DNA of 64,000 bases from Cloacibacterium caeni (GTDB lineage Bacteria; Bacteroidota; Bacteroidia; Flavobacteriales; Weeksellaceae), in the NCBI RefSeq assembly GCF_907163105.1, contig NZ_OU015321.1:992001-1056000 (forward strand). Reading direction: 5' to 3'. The notes below the pieces were generated by a model, which saw only the letters and a program-made list of their open reading frames with translations, was not told where the DNA came from and searched no databases. Shown in pieces: positions 16,816-26,423 of the stretch (position 1 is the first letter of the stretch; every line of letters starts with the position of its first letter). A program made the position numbers and the translations under genes.

Positions 16816-19017
16816 TTAATTCGCTACGTCAGAAATAAACTTAATTCTGAGCATTCTTACTTCTTCATCCGTTAAATCATCACCAAATTCCGCCAAAAGA
16901 ACTTTCATAGAATCACTTTCGGATTCTTTCATAAAATCCATAAAATCATCTACAATATCTTCGTCAAAATTTTCTTCTATGTAATAATCTATATTTAGTT
17001 TAGTACCTTGATAAACAATAGATTCCATTTCAGAAAGCAAATCATCCATACTGAGATGCTTCGCTTTGGCAATGTCTTCTAAATCTATTTTTTTGTCGGT
17101 ATTTTGAATGATAAAAACCTTATGAGAAGACTTATTGGCAACTGTTTTCAGCACCATGTCTTGAGTTCTCTCAATGTTGTTATCTTCTACATATTTCGCG
17201 ATGAATTCTGCAAATTCTTTTCCGTATTTTTTAGCTTTTCCTTCACCAACACCATAGACTTTTGCAATTTCATCTACCGAAATTGGATATTGTACGGTCA
17301 TATCTTCCAAACTTGGATCCATGAAAACCGTGTAAGGTGGAATGCCATGTTTTTTAGCTACTTTTTTTCTCAATTCTTTTAATTGAGCGAAAAGATTTTG
17401 GTCAAGACCACCTCCAGCTTGTACCTGAACTTGTTCTGCATCTGCAATCGCCGCCAAATTATATTCTCTATCTTCGGCAATCATAAATTCTGGAGTTTCT
17501 TTTCCAGAAAGAAAATTTTTAGCTTTCTCAGAAAGTTTCAAAACGCCGTAAGTTTCTATATCTTTAGTCAAATAACCTTGTACAGTAGCTTGTCTGATGA
17601 TGGATTTCCAATAATTATCATTTTCAGATTTCCCAATTCCGAAATGTTTAGAATTCTCTAATTTGTAGGCTTTGGTAGTGGCAGATTCTTTTCCTAAAAT
17701 AATCGAAATTAAATCTTTAGTTCTGAATTTTTCTTCCAAATCTTTTACGATTTCTAAGACTTTTTTCAAATCTTTAGAAGCGTCTTTTAGTTTTGGTGGG
17801 TTTACAGAATTATCATCCATTTTAGCACCATCACCATTGATTGGGTCAAATTCTTCTCCGAAATAATAGAGTAAATATTGTCTTCTGCTCATAGAAGTTT
17901 CGGCGTAACCTACTACTTCATTCAAAAGTTGAAGTCCGATTTCACGTTCAGAAACTGGTTTTTGAGCTAAGAATTTTTCTAATTTTTCAATATCTTTTGG
18001 ATCATAAAAAGCAAGACAATGACCTTCTCCTCCATCTCTACCCGCTCTACCTGTTTCTTGGTAATAACTTTCTAGCGACTTTGGAATATCATAATGAATG
18101 ACAAATCTTACATCTGGCTTGTCAATTCCCATTCCGAAAGCAATGGTAGCCACAATTACATCTGCTTCTTCCATCAAGAATTTATCTTGATTCATCACTC
18201 TTGTTTTTTGGTCAAGACCAGCGTGATAAGGCAATGCATTAATACCATTTACCTGCAATAGCTGAGAAAACTCCTCTACTTTTCTTCGGCTCAAACAATA
18301 AACAATTCCTGATTTTCCTTTGTGTTGATTGATAAATTTTACGATTTCTCTGTCTACATTTACTTTAGGACGAATTTCGTAGTAAAGATTAGGTCTATTA
18401 AAACTATCTTTGAAAACCATTGCACTATTCATTCCCAAAGTTTTCTGAATATCATCCTGAACTTTTGGTGTAGCAGTTGCAGTTAATGCTATTACAGGAA
18501 CTTTTGCAATTTTATCAATAATTAATTTGAGATTTCTGTATTCTGGTCGGAAATCGTGTCCCCATTCCGAAATACAGTGGGCTTCGTCTATCGCCACGAA
18601 AGAAATTTTAATTTCCTTCAAGAAATTGAGATATTCTTCTTTTACTAAACTTTCTGGAGCTACATAGAGCAACTTGGTTTTCCCGCTTTTGATATCATCA
18701 AAAACTTGTTTTGTTTGGGTTTTATTGAGAGAAGAATTCAGGACATGACCTACTCCTTCTTCGGCAGAAATACCATTAATGGCATCTACTTGGTTTTTCA
18801 TTAAAGCAATCAGAGGAGAAACTACAATGGCAGTTCCTTCTGAAAGAAGTGCAGGAAGTTGGTAACACAACGATTTACCACCGCCAGTTGGCATCAATAC
18901 GAAAACATCATTACCACTCAATAATGTGGAAATAATTTCTTCTTGTCTTCCCTTAAAAGTAGAAAATCCGAAATATTTTTTTAGTGCACTTGTTAAATCT
19001 TCATGTTTAGTCTTCAT
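16816..19017 (-). CDS. recQ: ATP-dependent DNA helicase RecQ
   Basis: A 733-aa superfamily 2 helicase. Walker A is in LMPTGGGKSLCYQLPALL (residues ~39-56), the DEAH box is in AIDEAHCISEWGHDFR, and motif VI is in YYQETGRAGRDG. An RQC/winged-helix region follows with a reduced zinc site, then an HRDC domain (residues ~525-605) and a further C-terminal helical extension of ~120 residues. It unwinds DNA at forks and in recombination. It is divergent from kdsD, with a -7 box at 19053-19060. Confidence 0.95.
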   Translation of the reverse strand: MKTKHEDLTSALKKYFGFSTFKGRQEEIISTLLSGNDVFVLMPTGGGKSLCYQLPALLSEGTAIVVSPLIALMKNQVDAINGISAEEGVGHVLNSSLNKTQTKQVFDDIKSGKTKLLYVAPESLVKEEYLNFLKEIKISFVAIDEAHCISEWGHDFRPEYRNLKLIIDKIAKVPVIALTATATPKVQDDIQKTLGMNSAMVFKDSFNRPNLYYEIRPKVNVDREIVKFINQHKGKSGIVYCLSRRKVEEFSQLLQVNGINALPYHAGLDQKTRVMNQDKFLMEEADVIVATIAFGMGIDKPDVRFVIHYDIPKSLESYYQETGRAGRDGGEGHCLAFYDPKDIEKLEKFLAQKPVSEREIGLQLLNEVVGYAETSMSRRQYLLYYFGEEFDPINGDGAKMDDNSVNPPKLKDASKDLKKVLEIVKDLEEKFRTKDLISIILGKESATTKAYKLENSKHFGIGKSENDNYWKSIIRQATVQGYLTKDIETYGVLKLSEKAKNFLSGKETPEFMIAEDREYNLAAIADAEQVQVQAGGGLDQNLFAQLKELRKKVAKKHGIPPYTVFMDPSLEDMTVQYPISVDEIAKVYGVGEGKAKKYGKEFAEFIAKYVEDNNIERTQDMVLKTVANKSSHKVFIIQNTDKKIDLEDIAKAKHLSMDDLLSEMESIVYQGTKLNIDYYIEENFDEDIVDDFMDFMKESESDSMKVLLAEFGDDLTDEEVRMLRIKFISDVAN

Positions 19018-19052
19018 CTGTTCAAGTAAGTTTTACTAAATTTGCATCTTAC

Positions 19053-19060
19053 CAAAGATA
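19053..19060 (-). promoter_or_regulatory. -7 box of recQ
   Basis: The minus strand reads TATCTTTG, 35 bp before the recQ ATG, in the divergent recQ/kdsD spacer. Confidence 0.55.
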
Positions 19061-19151
19061 AAACTTTTTAATGAGATTTGAAAATTTTTAAAAATTTAAA
19101 AAAATCTTAATTTTTGTCTTTTGAAAATAAATAAATCTAAGAAATTGTATT

Positions 19152-20111
19152 TTGGAAAAAATAGACATTATTAGCCTTGCCAAAAACGCTATTGCAGTAG
19201 AAGTTACTGAGTTAGAATCGCTTAAAAATAGAATTAATGAACAATTCGAAAAAGCGGTAAACATAGTTAATAATTCTACAGGAAAACTGATTGTAGTAGG
19301 TATTGGTAAATCTGCACATGTAGGAAACAAAATAGTAGCAACTTTAAATTCTACAGGAACTCCATCGCAGTTTTTACACGCTGCAGAAGCGATTCACGGA
19401 GATTTAGGGGTGATTCAAAAAAATGATGTGGTGCTTTGCATCTCTAATTCTGGAAATTCGCCAGAAGTAGTGTATTTATTGCCATTTTTGAAAGATTATT
19501 CTTCGGCATTCATCGGGATGACAGGAAATTTAAAATCTAAATTGGCAGAAGCTTCTGATGTGGTTTTAGATTCTTCGGTAAAAGTGGAAGCTTGCCCTAA
19601 TAAATTAGCGCCAACAAGTTCTACTACGGTTCAAATGGCCATTGGTGATGCTTTAGCAGTTTGTTTAATGGAACTGAATAATTTCAAAGACCAAGATTTT
19701 GCCAAGTTTCACCCAGGTGGAAGTTTAGGGAAAAACTTAACGGCAAGAGTAGAACAATTTGTTTCTGAGCAAAGACCTTTAGTTGAAGTAAATTCTAGTA
19801 TAAAAGATGTAATTTTTTCTATTTCAAGCTCTAAGCATGGAATAACGGTGGTAACAGACCAAGAAAAAATAGTAGGTGTAATTACCGATGGAGATTTAAG
19901 AAGAATGCTTCTAAAAACCGAAAATCTTACCGGAATTTTAGCAAAAGATTTAATGTCTGCAAACCCGAAAACAGTTGACAAAAATGCACTTGCAAAAGAA
20001 GCGATGACCGTTTTAAAGCAAAACAATATCGGTCAATTGATTGTAACAGATAATGGAAATTATTTCGGAATTATCGATTTACATAGATTATTGGATGAAG
20101 GGATAAATTAG
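19152..20111 (+). CDS. kdsD: Arabinose-5-phosphate isomerase (KdsD/KpsF type)
   Basis: A 319-aa protein with an N-terminal SIS domain (residues ~35-170; GKLIVVGIGKSAHVGNKIVATLNSTG and the CISNSGNSPEVVYLLP sugar-phosphate site) and two C-terminal CBS domains (from ~200). It converts ribulose-5-phosphate to arabinose-5-phosphate, the first step of KDO synthesis for lipopolysaccharide. The start is TTG at 19152, because MEKIDIISLAKNAI matches the usual family N-terminus and no ATG is near. kdsA, a later step, is 5.5 kb away in this window. Confidence 0.92.
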   Translation: MEKIDIISLAKNAIAVEVTELESLKNRINEQFEKAVNIVNNSTGKLIVVGIGKSAHVGNKIVATLNSTGTPSQFLHAAEAIHGDLGVIQKNDVVLCISNSGNSPEVVYLLPFLKDYSSAFIGMTGNLKSKLAEASDVVLDSSVKVEACPNKLAPTSSTTVQMAIGDALAVCLMELNNFKDQDFAKFHPGGSLGKNLTARVEQFVSEQRPLVEVNSSIKDVIFSISSSKHGITVVTDQEKIVGVITDGDLRRMLLKTENLTGILAKDLMSANPKTVDKNALAKEAMTVLKQNNIGQLIVTDNGNYFGIIDLHRLLDEGIN

Positions 20112-20112
20112 A

Positions 20113-20140
20113 AGTGTCAAGAGCCAAGAATCAAGTAAAA
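20113..20140. repeat. Degenerate 7-bp tandem repeat
   Basis: Heptamers agtgtca, agagcca, agaatca, agtaaaa lie directly after the kdsD stop. A shorter run of the same period (ttcgaaa, ctcggaa) precedes tatC. Confidence 0.6.
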
Positions 20141-20218
20141 AAATATTTAGTGTAGGAAAAAATTAGACTGTAAGTTTAAATAATAAAAAATTAAATTCGA
20201 AACTCGGAACTTAAATAT

Positions 20219-21049
20219 ATGGCAGAAGAAAAAGAAATGTCCTTTTTAGGGCACGTTGGTGAACTAAGATCGCATCTTATTCGTTGTATTATCGCAATTA
20301 TTATTGGAGCTTTAATTGTAGGTTTCAATATCAATTGGATAATGGATCATGTGTTTTTTGCACCTACCAAAAATGATTTTATTACTTTTAGAGTGATTAA
20401 TCATTATTCTCAGGAATTTTTTGGTCACGAAAGTTTCGTTTTGCCAGATACGTTTCAAGTTCAACAGAAAAAATTATTACAACAATTTGATGTAATGATG
20501 TCTGTTTCTATTTTCGGAGGAATGGTTTTGGCACTTCCTTATATTATTTGGGAATTGTGGAGATTTATCAGTCCGGCTCTTCATCCTAATGAAAGAAAAA
20601 ATTCGTCTTTTGTGATTAATTTTGTGTGGATTTTATTTCTAATAGGTGCTTTAGTTGGCTATTATCTTATCCTTCCATTAGCAATCAATTTTGGAATGTT
20701 ATTTACCATTTCAGATTCTATTACGCAATTATTTGACTTGTCAGATTACACTACTCTATTCTTGCAAGTGGTTTTAGGAATGGGATTGGTTTTCTTATTT
20801 CCAGTAGTCGTTTATTTTTTGACAACGATAGGAATTTTGACGCCTCTGTTTTTAAAAACGTACAGAAGACACGCGATTGTAGTCATTATGGTAGTTGCCG
20901 CAATTGTAACTCCGGCAGATGTTTTCAGTATGTTGGCTGCAGCATTTCCGCTTTTGGTTTTGTATGAATTCAGTATTTTGATGAGCATTTATGTTTACAA
21001 AAAAATTCAAAAAGCAGAACAAAAAGAATTGGTCAAAAGAAACGCTTAA
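20219..21049 (+). CDS. tatC: Sec-independent protein translocase TatC
   Basis: A 276-aa inner-membrane protein with six predicted membrane segments. The family N-terminus MSFLGHVGELRSHLIR carries the conserved xHxxELRxRL motif with the essential Glu. The periplasmic Phe/Pro region and FISPALHPNERK (usually FxxPALxxxER) lie near residues 120-131. TatC is the receptor for twin-arginine signal peptides. TatA/B genes are not in this window. The gene lies between kdsD and a MATE exporter, with only 16 bp to the latter. Confidence 0.95.
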   Translation: MAEEKEMSFLGHVGELRSHLIRCIIAIIIGALIVGFNINWIMDHVFFAPTKNDFITFRVINHYSQEFFGHESFVLPDTFQVQQKKLLQQFDVMMSVSIFGGMVLALPYIIWELWRFISPALHPNERKNSSFVINFVWILFLIGALVGYYLILPLAINFGMLFTISDSITQLFDLSDYTTLFLQVVLGMGLVFLFPVVVYFLTTIGILTPLFLKTYRRHAIVVIMVVAAIVTPADVFSMLAAAFPLLVLYEFSILMSIYVYKKIQKAEQKELVKRNA

Positions 21050-21065
21050 CTTTTAAACTTAAAAA

Positions 21066-22418
21066 ATGAAATTTCTCAATAAACAGTTTACGCAAGAAAC
21101 CTTAAAACTTGCGCTCCCAGTAATGCTTACACAAGTAGGGCAAGTTTCTGTAAACTTGTTTGATAACATTATTGTAGGAAAACTTCTTGGCGCAAAAGCA
21201 TTGGCAGCAGTTTCTCTTGGAAACGCTATGTTTTTCTCTATTTTTATCTTTGGATTAGGTTTTTCACTGGCGATTCCGCCATTGGTTTCCGAAGCGCATT
21301 CTCAACATGATCACAACAGAATTAACAGCATTTTCCGACACGGATTTGTGGTGAATATCATTTTGGCTTTTGTTTTAATGCTTTTGATATTTGGAATCAT
21401 TCCACTTATGCCTTATTTGAATCAACCAAAAGAAATTTTACCCGATACCATTACCTTTCTTTCCATCGTCACCTTGAGTATCATTCCATTTATGATTTTT
21501 CAAACGATGAGAGAAGTTTCAGAAGGACTTTCTTTTACGATTGGAGTAACCAAAGCGACCATTTTTGCAAATATTATTAACGTAATCCTCAATTATGTTT
21601 TTATAGAACACTTTAAAATGGGAGTTGCAGGCTCAGCTTGGGCTACATTTATTGCAAGAGTTGCCATGATGGTTTTCTTGTATTATGTGTTGATTAAAGA
21701 AGAAAAAACGAGAAGATACATCAAAGATTTTTCTCTGAAAATAAAGGATTTCACCAAAGAAATGTTCGAAAAACTAATCAGATTGGGATTTCCTACTGCA
21801 TTGCAACTATTTTTTGAGGTAACGGCTTTTGCTGGTGCTGCTTTTATCTGCGGATTGATTTCTGCAAAAGACATTGCAGCCCATCAAATTGCCCTTTCTA
21901 TGGCGAGTTTCACTTTTAATCTTTGTGTTGGATTCAGTGTAGCTTCTACGGTAATGATTGGAAGAAAATTAGGCGAAAAAGACTTTGTTAATCTAGAAAA
22001 AGTTGGTTTTAACAACTTGAAAATCGCTTTTATCTTTATGTTAATGTGCGGATTGGTTTTTATTCTTGGAAAAGATGTTTTACCCACATTTTTCACCAAA
22101 AAAGAAGATATTGCAGTGGTGGAATTGGCGTCTCAATTGATGATTATTGCAGCATTATTTCAATTATCAGACGGAATTCAAGTGACTGCTCTTGGTTGTC
22201 TTAGAGGAATACAAGACGTGAAAATTCCTTCTATTCTTACGTTTATCGCTTATTGGGTGATTGCCATTCCATTAGGTTATTATCTTACGGTTCCTATGAA
22301 GATGGGCGCTTTCGGAATGTGGATTGCTCTGGGAATTGGACTTACCATTTCGGCGGTGCTTTTGGTGATAAGATTTAGAAATCTTTCGGAGAAAAGAATT
22401 AAAGCTCAGTCCAACTAA
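21066..22418 (+). CDS. MATE-family efflux transporter
   Basis: A 450-aa membrane protein with twelve hydrophobic segments in two MatE halves. The start TLKLALPVMLTQVGQVSVNLFDNIIVGKLLGAKALAAVSL holds the family's conserved N-terminal helix region, and the second half repeats it (FPTALQLFFEVTAFAGAAFICG). It should export cationic drugs or dyes in exchange for Na+ or H+. It follows tatC by 16 bp and is probably co-transcribed. It ends at a strong palindromic terminator. Confidence 0.92.
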   Translation: MKFLNKQFTQETLKLALPVMLTQVGQVSVNLFDNIIVGKLLGAKALAAVSLGNAMFFSIFIFGLGFSLAIPPLVSEAHSQHDHNRINSIFRHGFVVNIILAFVLMLLIFGIIPLMPYLNQPKEILPDTITFLSIVTLSIIPFMIFQTMREVSEGLSFTIGVTKATIFANIINVILNYVFIEHFKMGVAGSAWATFIARVAMMVFLYYVLIKEEKTRRYIKDFSLKIKDFTKEMFEKLIRLGFPTALQLFFEVTAFAGAAFICGLISAKDIAAHQIALSMASFTFNLCVGFSVASTVMIGRKLGEKDFVNLEKVGFNNLKIAFIFMLMCGLVFILGKDVLPTFFTKKEDIAVVELASQLMIIAALFQLSDGIQVTALGCLRGIQDVKIPSILTFIAYWVIAIPLGYYLTVPMKMGAFGMWIALGIGLTISAVLLVIRFRNLSEKRIKAQSN

Positions 22419-22424
22419 AAATAA

Positions 22425-22452
22425 AAAAGTCTTGAAAATTTTCAAGACTTTT
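22425..22452. terminator. Bidirectional palindromic terminator
   Basis: The perfect 14-bp palindrome aaaagtcttgaaaa/ttttcaagactttt lies between the convergent MATE and outer-membrane-barrel genes. Confidence 0.9.
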
Positions 22453-22467
22453 ATTTTTATAAAATTT

Positions 22468-22968
22468 TTAGAAAGTATATCTTAAACCGAAACTAAATCT
22501 TCCTGGTTCTAATCCTTTTTCTATTTGCATGGTATTATAAAAACCTGGGTCTTTTTGGTATAATCTTGGTCTCCAATCTGCGAAGAAACTAATAGGATAA
22601 TCTACCAATTCAAATTCCGCCCCTGCAACACCTACAATATTAAAAGCTTCAACTTTGTTAGGATGACCACCTGTAATGTAAGAAGGACCAGCTCCTACAT
22701 AAATTGCAAGTCCGTCTGTTTGTTCGCTTATAGTATAAACAAACTGAGGAATAACTTGTAAAGCTGTAAATCCACCTCCATAATTTCCAGAAAATTCTAT
22801 GCCCACAAACTGAAAAGGTTGATATTTTATAGAAACTCCTACTAAAGACTCTCCTACACCTGTATCTACTTGTCCACCAATTGCCACATCATACAATTGT
22901 GCTTTGGCAACTTGAGTTCCCAAGAAAATAAAAGACAAAAGACTTAAAACTTTAACTATTCTTCTCAT
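22468..22968 (-). CDS. Outer-membrane beta-barrel-like protein
   Basis: A 166-aa protein with a signal peptide (ends near AKAQ) and short alternating strands rich in Gly/Tyr/Phe (SIKYQPFQFVGIEFSGNYGG, IYVGAGPSYITGG). The C-terminus FSFGLRYTF ends in an aromatic residue, the signal for outer-membrane barrel assembly. It is a small eight-strand-type barrel of unknown role. It is transcribed alone, with a -7 box at 22988-22995. Confidence 0.75.
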   Translation of the reverse strand: MRRIVKVLSLLSFIFLGTQVAKAQLYDVAIGGQVDTGVGESLVGVSIKYQPFQFVGIEFSGNYGGGFTALQVIPQFVYTISEQTDGLAIYVGAGPSYITGGHPNKVEAFNIVGVAGAEFELVDYPISFFADWRPRLYQKDPGFYNTMQIEKGLEPGRFSFGLRYTF

Positions 22969-22987
22969 TTATTAATTTTTACAGTTT

Positions 22988-22995
22988 CAAAAGTA
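22988..22995 (-). promoter_or_regulatory. -7 box of the barrel gene
   Basis: The minus strand reads TACTTTTG (TAnnTTTG), 19 bp before the ATG. Confidence 0.5.
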
Positions 22996-23068
22996 ATAAT
23001 ATTTTTAAAAAATTCTGCAGTTTTTTTGATTTTCTTCTTTAAATAAAGTTCATCTTGAAGAAAATGAA

Positions 23069-25474
23069 TTAAAATTTGAAATTTAATTTCACATTAAAAA
23101 ACCTACCCGTTAATCTTACAGGAACTGGATAAATATAACTTGAATTAACATCGGTAATCCATTGATTAGCAATGGTATTATTAATATTGAAAGCATTGAA
23201 AATTTGCACTCCAAATGATAGTTCTTTACATTTTCTCCAGAAATCACCCGTTGCTTTGTTGTCTTTTTGATCAATGAAAACTTTTTCTAAACCAATGTCT
23301 ACTCGTTTGTAAGAAGGTAAAGTTTTGGTGTATTCATAAGGGTCTGCAAATAATGAAGCTCCATTTGGTAAACCGCTTGCAAATAATAACGTAAGATTAA
23401 CTTTCATACTTGGGAATTTCGGCATATAATCCTGATAAAACATCGAAAATCTAAATCTTTGGTCAGTTGGTCTTGCAATATAGCCTCTTCCATCAATATT
23501 TTCTTTTGCTCTGGCATAACTTACAGAAATCCAAGAATCTACACCTGGAACAAATTCACCGAACAATCTGGTATCAACTCCATAAGCATAACCTTCGGAA
23601 TTATTTTTTCCTGAATATCTAATTCTAACATTATCAATATAATACGGAATTAAATCATTCATTTTTTTGTAATACAATTCTGTGGTCAATTTAAATGGTC
23701 TGTCAACCATTTTGAACTCATAATCATTTGCTAAGATAAGTTGAATTGATTTTTGAGCTTTAATATTTTTATTAAATGTTCCGTCTAAATCTTTGATTTC
23801 TTTGTAATAAGGCGCTTGATAATAAACTCCTCCCGAAATTCTGAAAAGCATATCTGCATCCCAATCTGGTTTTATCGCGAATTGTGCTCTTGGTGAAATT
23901 AAAGTTTCTTTGTTAAAACTCCATTGTTGCGCTCTTACTCCACCATTAATAAAAACTCTGTTTTCTCCCCAATACAATTTTTTAGAAAATTGTGCATAAC
24001 CAGAAATTCTCGTAGGATTGATTTCGTTATTTCCAGAAATATTGTATTTCAATTTTAAATCAGACGCGTCTAAAACTCCCGGATTCAAATAAGTTCTCGG
24101 TGTGCTGTAACCCAAAGAATCTACTAATTGCCATTCATTCGTAAGGTCTTTAAGCATTTCTTTCTCGAATTTTGCACCTACTTCTATATCTGTATTGGCA
24201 TTTGGAGAAAATTTAAGTCTTAATTGACTTCCATACGTTCTTGCTAATAAATCATTTCTTGCATGATCTATTTGTCCACCAGCATCATAACTAGAATTAG
24301 GGTCTCCTGTTACAGGATCAAAGGTTTGCAATAAATAACCTGAAGCAATGGTATAATATTCTCTTTCCCTGTTTTGATAGGCAAAATTATCTAACGTTAC
24401 ACTTAATTTTTTGTTTGGTTTATACGTGATAGAAGCAGTTCCCATCATGTTTTTATAAGAATCATCTTCTTTTCCTTCATAACCAACCAATAATTTTATC
24501 GGTTGTTGTACGGTTCCAAAATCTACTTCTTTGTAGTTTGGAATCATTTCATAGTCATTTTTCGACCAATATCCTAAAAATGAAACCGACCATTTATCAT
24601 TGATGTAATAATTGATATACGATTGAAAATCAAAATATTGAGGATTAAAATCCGTATCTTCATTTAACGTATTCAGAACCAAATTGGTGTTTCTGTATCT
24701 TCCTGAGAATAAAGCAGATAATTTTTTATTCTTAGAAGCTAAACCTAATGACAATCTTCCGCCAATAAGACTTGCCTCACCTGAGATTTCGGTTTTAGAA
24801 GGTTGTCTGTAATAAATATTAAGCGCAGAACTCATTTTATCGCCATATTTCGCTTCGAAACCACCTGCAGAAAAGTTAATCATAGAAACCATATCTGGAT
24901 TAATGATGCTCATTCCTTCTTGCAAAGAATTTCTCACTAAAAATGGTCTGTAAATCTCAATATCATTGATGTAAATTAAATTTTCATCATAATTACCACC
25001 TCTCACCATGTATTGCGATGACAATTCGGCATTAGAATTTACCGAAGGTAAAGACTTAATCAAACCTTCTACACCACCAGAAAGCGAAGCTACAATCTGT
25101 GCTTGTTTTGCAGAAATTTCAAGAGAAGTAAGGTCTGTATTCTTTGGTTTTCCTTTTCCACGGAAGGTAATTTCTTGAATATCTTTGGTTTTAATGGAAA
25201 GTACCATCAAAACATTTAAGTTTTGGTATCTTAATTTAGGATTAATTTTCTTGGTAAAAGAAACATAAGATTCCTTTTCGGCTGTCAATACTTGTTCTGT
25301 TTCAGCTACAGGAATTTTAGCAAAACCTTGCGCATTTGTGGTAAAGTTTTGATTGTTATAAATGACTTTTACATCAGAAACTGGACTTCCGTTATCGTCT
25401 AAAATTTTCAAATTAATTTGAGAAAAAATGAAGACTGGAAATGTGAGAACTAAGAATAATATGAGCTTTTTCAA
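23069..25474 (-). CDS. TonB-dependent outer-membrane receptor
   Basis: An 801-aa protein. A signal peptide (residues 1-18) is followed by a carboxypeptidase-like Ig domain (about 20-95), a plug domain (about 115-220; VEGLIKSLPSVNSNAELSSQ and YMVRGGNYDENLIYINDIEI) and a ~580-residue beta-barrel ending in FFNVKLNFKF with the C-terminal Phe. It imports a ligand using energy from TonB-ExbBD. There is no SusD partner beside it, so it is unlikely to be a classic glycan-uptake pair; iron, cofactor or peptide uptake remain possible. It lies after kdsA, which has its own terminator. Confidence 0.93.
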   Translation of the reverse strand: MKKLILFLVLTFPVFIFSQINLKILDDNGSPVSDVKVIYNNQNFTTNAQGFAKIPVAETEQVLTAEKESYVSFTKKINPKLRYQNLNVLMVLSIKTKDIQEITFRGKGKPKNTDLTSLEISAKQAQIVASLSGGVEGLIKSLPSVNSNAELSSQYMVRGGNYDENLIYINDIEIYRPFLVRNSLQEGMSIINPDMVSMINFSAGGFEAKYGDKMSSALNIYYRQPSKTEISGEASLIGGRLSLGLASKNKKLSALFSGRYRNTNLVLNTLNEDTDFNPQYFDFQSYINYYINDKWSVSFLGYWSKNDYEMIPNYKEVDFGTVQQPIKLLVGYEGKEDDSYKNMMGTASITYKPNKKLSVTLDNFAYQNREREYYTIASGYLLQTFDPVTGDPNSSYDAGGQIDHARNDLLARTYGSQLRLKFSPNANTDIEVGAKFEKEMLKDLTNEWQLVDSLGYSTPRTYLNPGVLDASDLKLKYNISGNNEINPTRISGYAQFSKKLYWGENRVFINGGVRAQQWSFNKETLISPRAQFAIKPDWDADMLFRISGGVYYQAPYYKEIKDLDGTFNKNIKAQKSIQLILANDYEFKMVDRPFKLTTELYYKKMNDLIPYYIDNVRIRYSGKNNSEGYAYGVDTRLFGEFVPGVDSWISVSYARAKENIDGRGYIARPTDQRFRFSMFYQDYMPKFPSMKVNLTLLFASGLPNGASLFADPYEYTKTLPSYKRVDIGLEKVFIDQKDNKATGDFWRKCKELSFGVQIFNAFNINNTIANQWITDVNSSYIYPVPVRLTGRFFNVKLNFKF

Positions 25475-25576
25475 AAGGTTATATTTTAAAGGATAAATTT
25501 ATAAAATTTAATCAAATTGATAAAGAATTATTTCAATGGTAAATTTTAGTAATTTTTTGTGTTTTTCAAAAGAAAA

Positions 25577-25598
25577 AACCAAGCAAAAATGCTTGGTT
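25577..25598 (-). terminator. kdsA terminator
   Basis: The stem aaccaagca/tgcttggtt has a short A-rich loop, directly downstream of the kdsA stop. The minus strand continues into a T-run. Confidence 0.8.
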
Positions 25599-25603
25599 CA
25601 ATA

Positions 25604-26416
25604 TTATAAGATTGCTTCTCTTACTCTGGTTAATTTTCCTAATAAATCGTCGAGCAAATCCAGTTTAAGCATATTTGCGCCATCTGATTTTGCACAAGAA
25701 GGATCAGGATGTGTTTCAATGAAAATTCCGTCTGTTCCTACTGCAATTCCAGCTTTTGCGATGGTTTCTATCAATTCTGGTCTTCCTCCTGTTACTCCTG
25801 AATTTTGATTCGGTTGTTGAAGAGAATGTGTAACGTCTAAAATCACTGGCGCATAATGTTGCATGGTAGGAATTCCTCTGAAATCTACCACCAAATCTGT
25901 ATATCCGAAAGAATTCCCTCTCTCGATAATCGCCACTTTATCATTTCCTGAATCTAATACTTTTTGCACTGCAAATTTCATAGATTCTGGCGAAAGAAAT
26001 TGTCCTTTTTTCAAAGTCACGGCTTTTCCCGTTTTTGCTGCAGCTACTACCAAGTCTGTCTGACGAACCAAAAACGCAGGAATCTGCAAAACATCTACTC
26101 CATAAGAAGCTGCGAGTTCTGCATGAGCGTTTTCGTGGATATCTGTAGTAGTAGGAATATTAAAATGTTCTCCTACTTTTTTGATGATTTCTAATGCTTT
26201 TTCATCACCAATTCCTGTGAAACTGTCTACTCTGCTTCTGTTGGCTTTTTTAAAACTTCCTTTGAAAATGTAAGGAATCTTATATTTATCTGAAAGTTTT
26301 ACAATTTTTTCGGCAATTTCAAATGCCATTTCTTCGCCTTCAATAGCGCAAGGACCAGCAATTAAAAAGAAATTTTTAGAATCTTTGTGATGAATTTTAT
26401 CAAGTAATTGTATCAT
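25604..26416 (-). CDS. kdsA: 2-dehydro-3-deoxyphosphooctonate aldolase (KDO-8-P synthase)
   Basis: A 270-aa TIM-barrel enzyme that condenses phosphoenolpyruvate with arabinose-5-phosphate to KDO-8-phosphate. FLIAGPCAIEGEE near residues 17-29 has the Cys that marks the metal-dependent class (E. coli-type enzymes have Asn there). Other conserved blocks include FKGSFKKANRSR, DIHE and GGRPELIETIAKAGIAVGTDGIFIETHPDPS. Product and substrate link it to kdsD in this window. It follows the PH-like gene by only 7 bp, so both are likely one transcript. Confidence 0.95.
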   Translation of the reverse strand: MIQLLDKIHHKDSKNFFLIAGPCAIEGEEMAFEIAEKIVKLSDKYKIPYIFKGSFKKANRSRVDSFTGIGDEKALEIIKKVGEHFNIPTTTDIHENAHAELAASYGVDVLQIPAFLVRQTDLVVAAAKTGKAVTLKKGQFLSPESMKFAVQKVLDSGNDKVAIIERGNSFGYTDLVVDFRGIPTMQHYAPVILDVTHSLQQPNQNSGVTGGRPELIETIAKAGIAVGTDGIFIETHPDPSCAKSDGANMLKLDLLDDLLGKLTRVREAIL

Positions 26417-26423
26417 TATAACT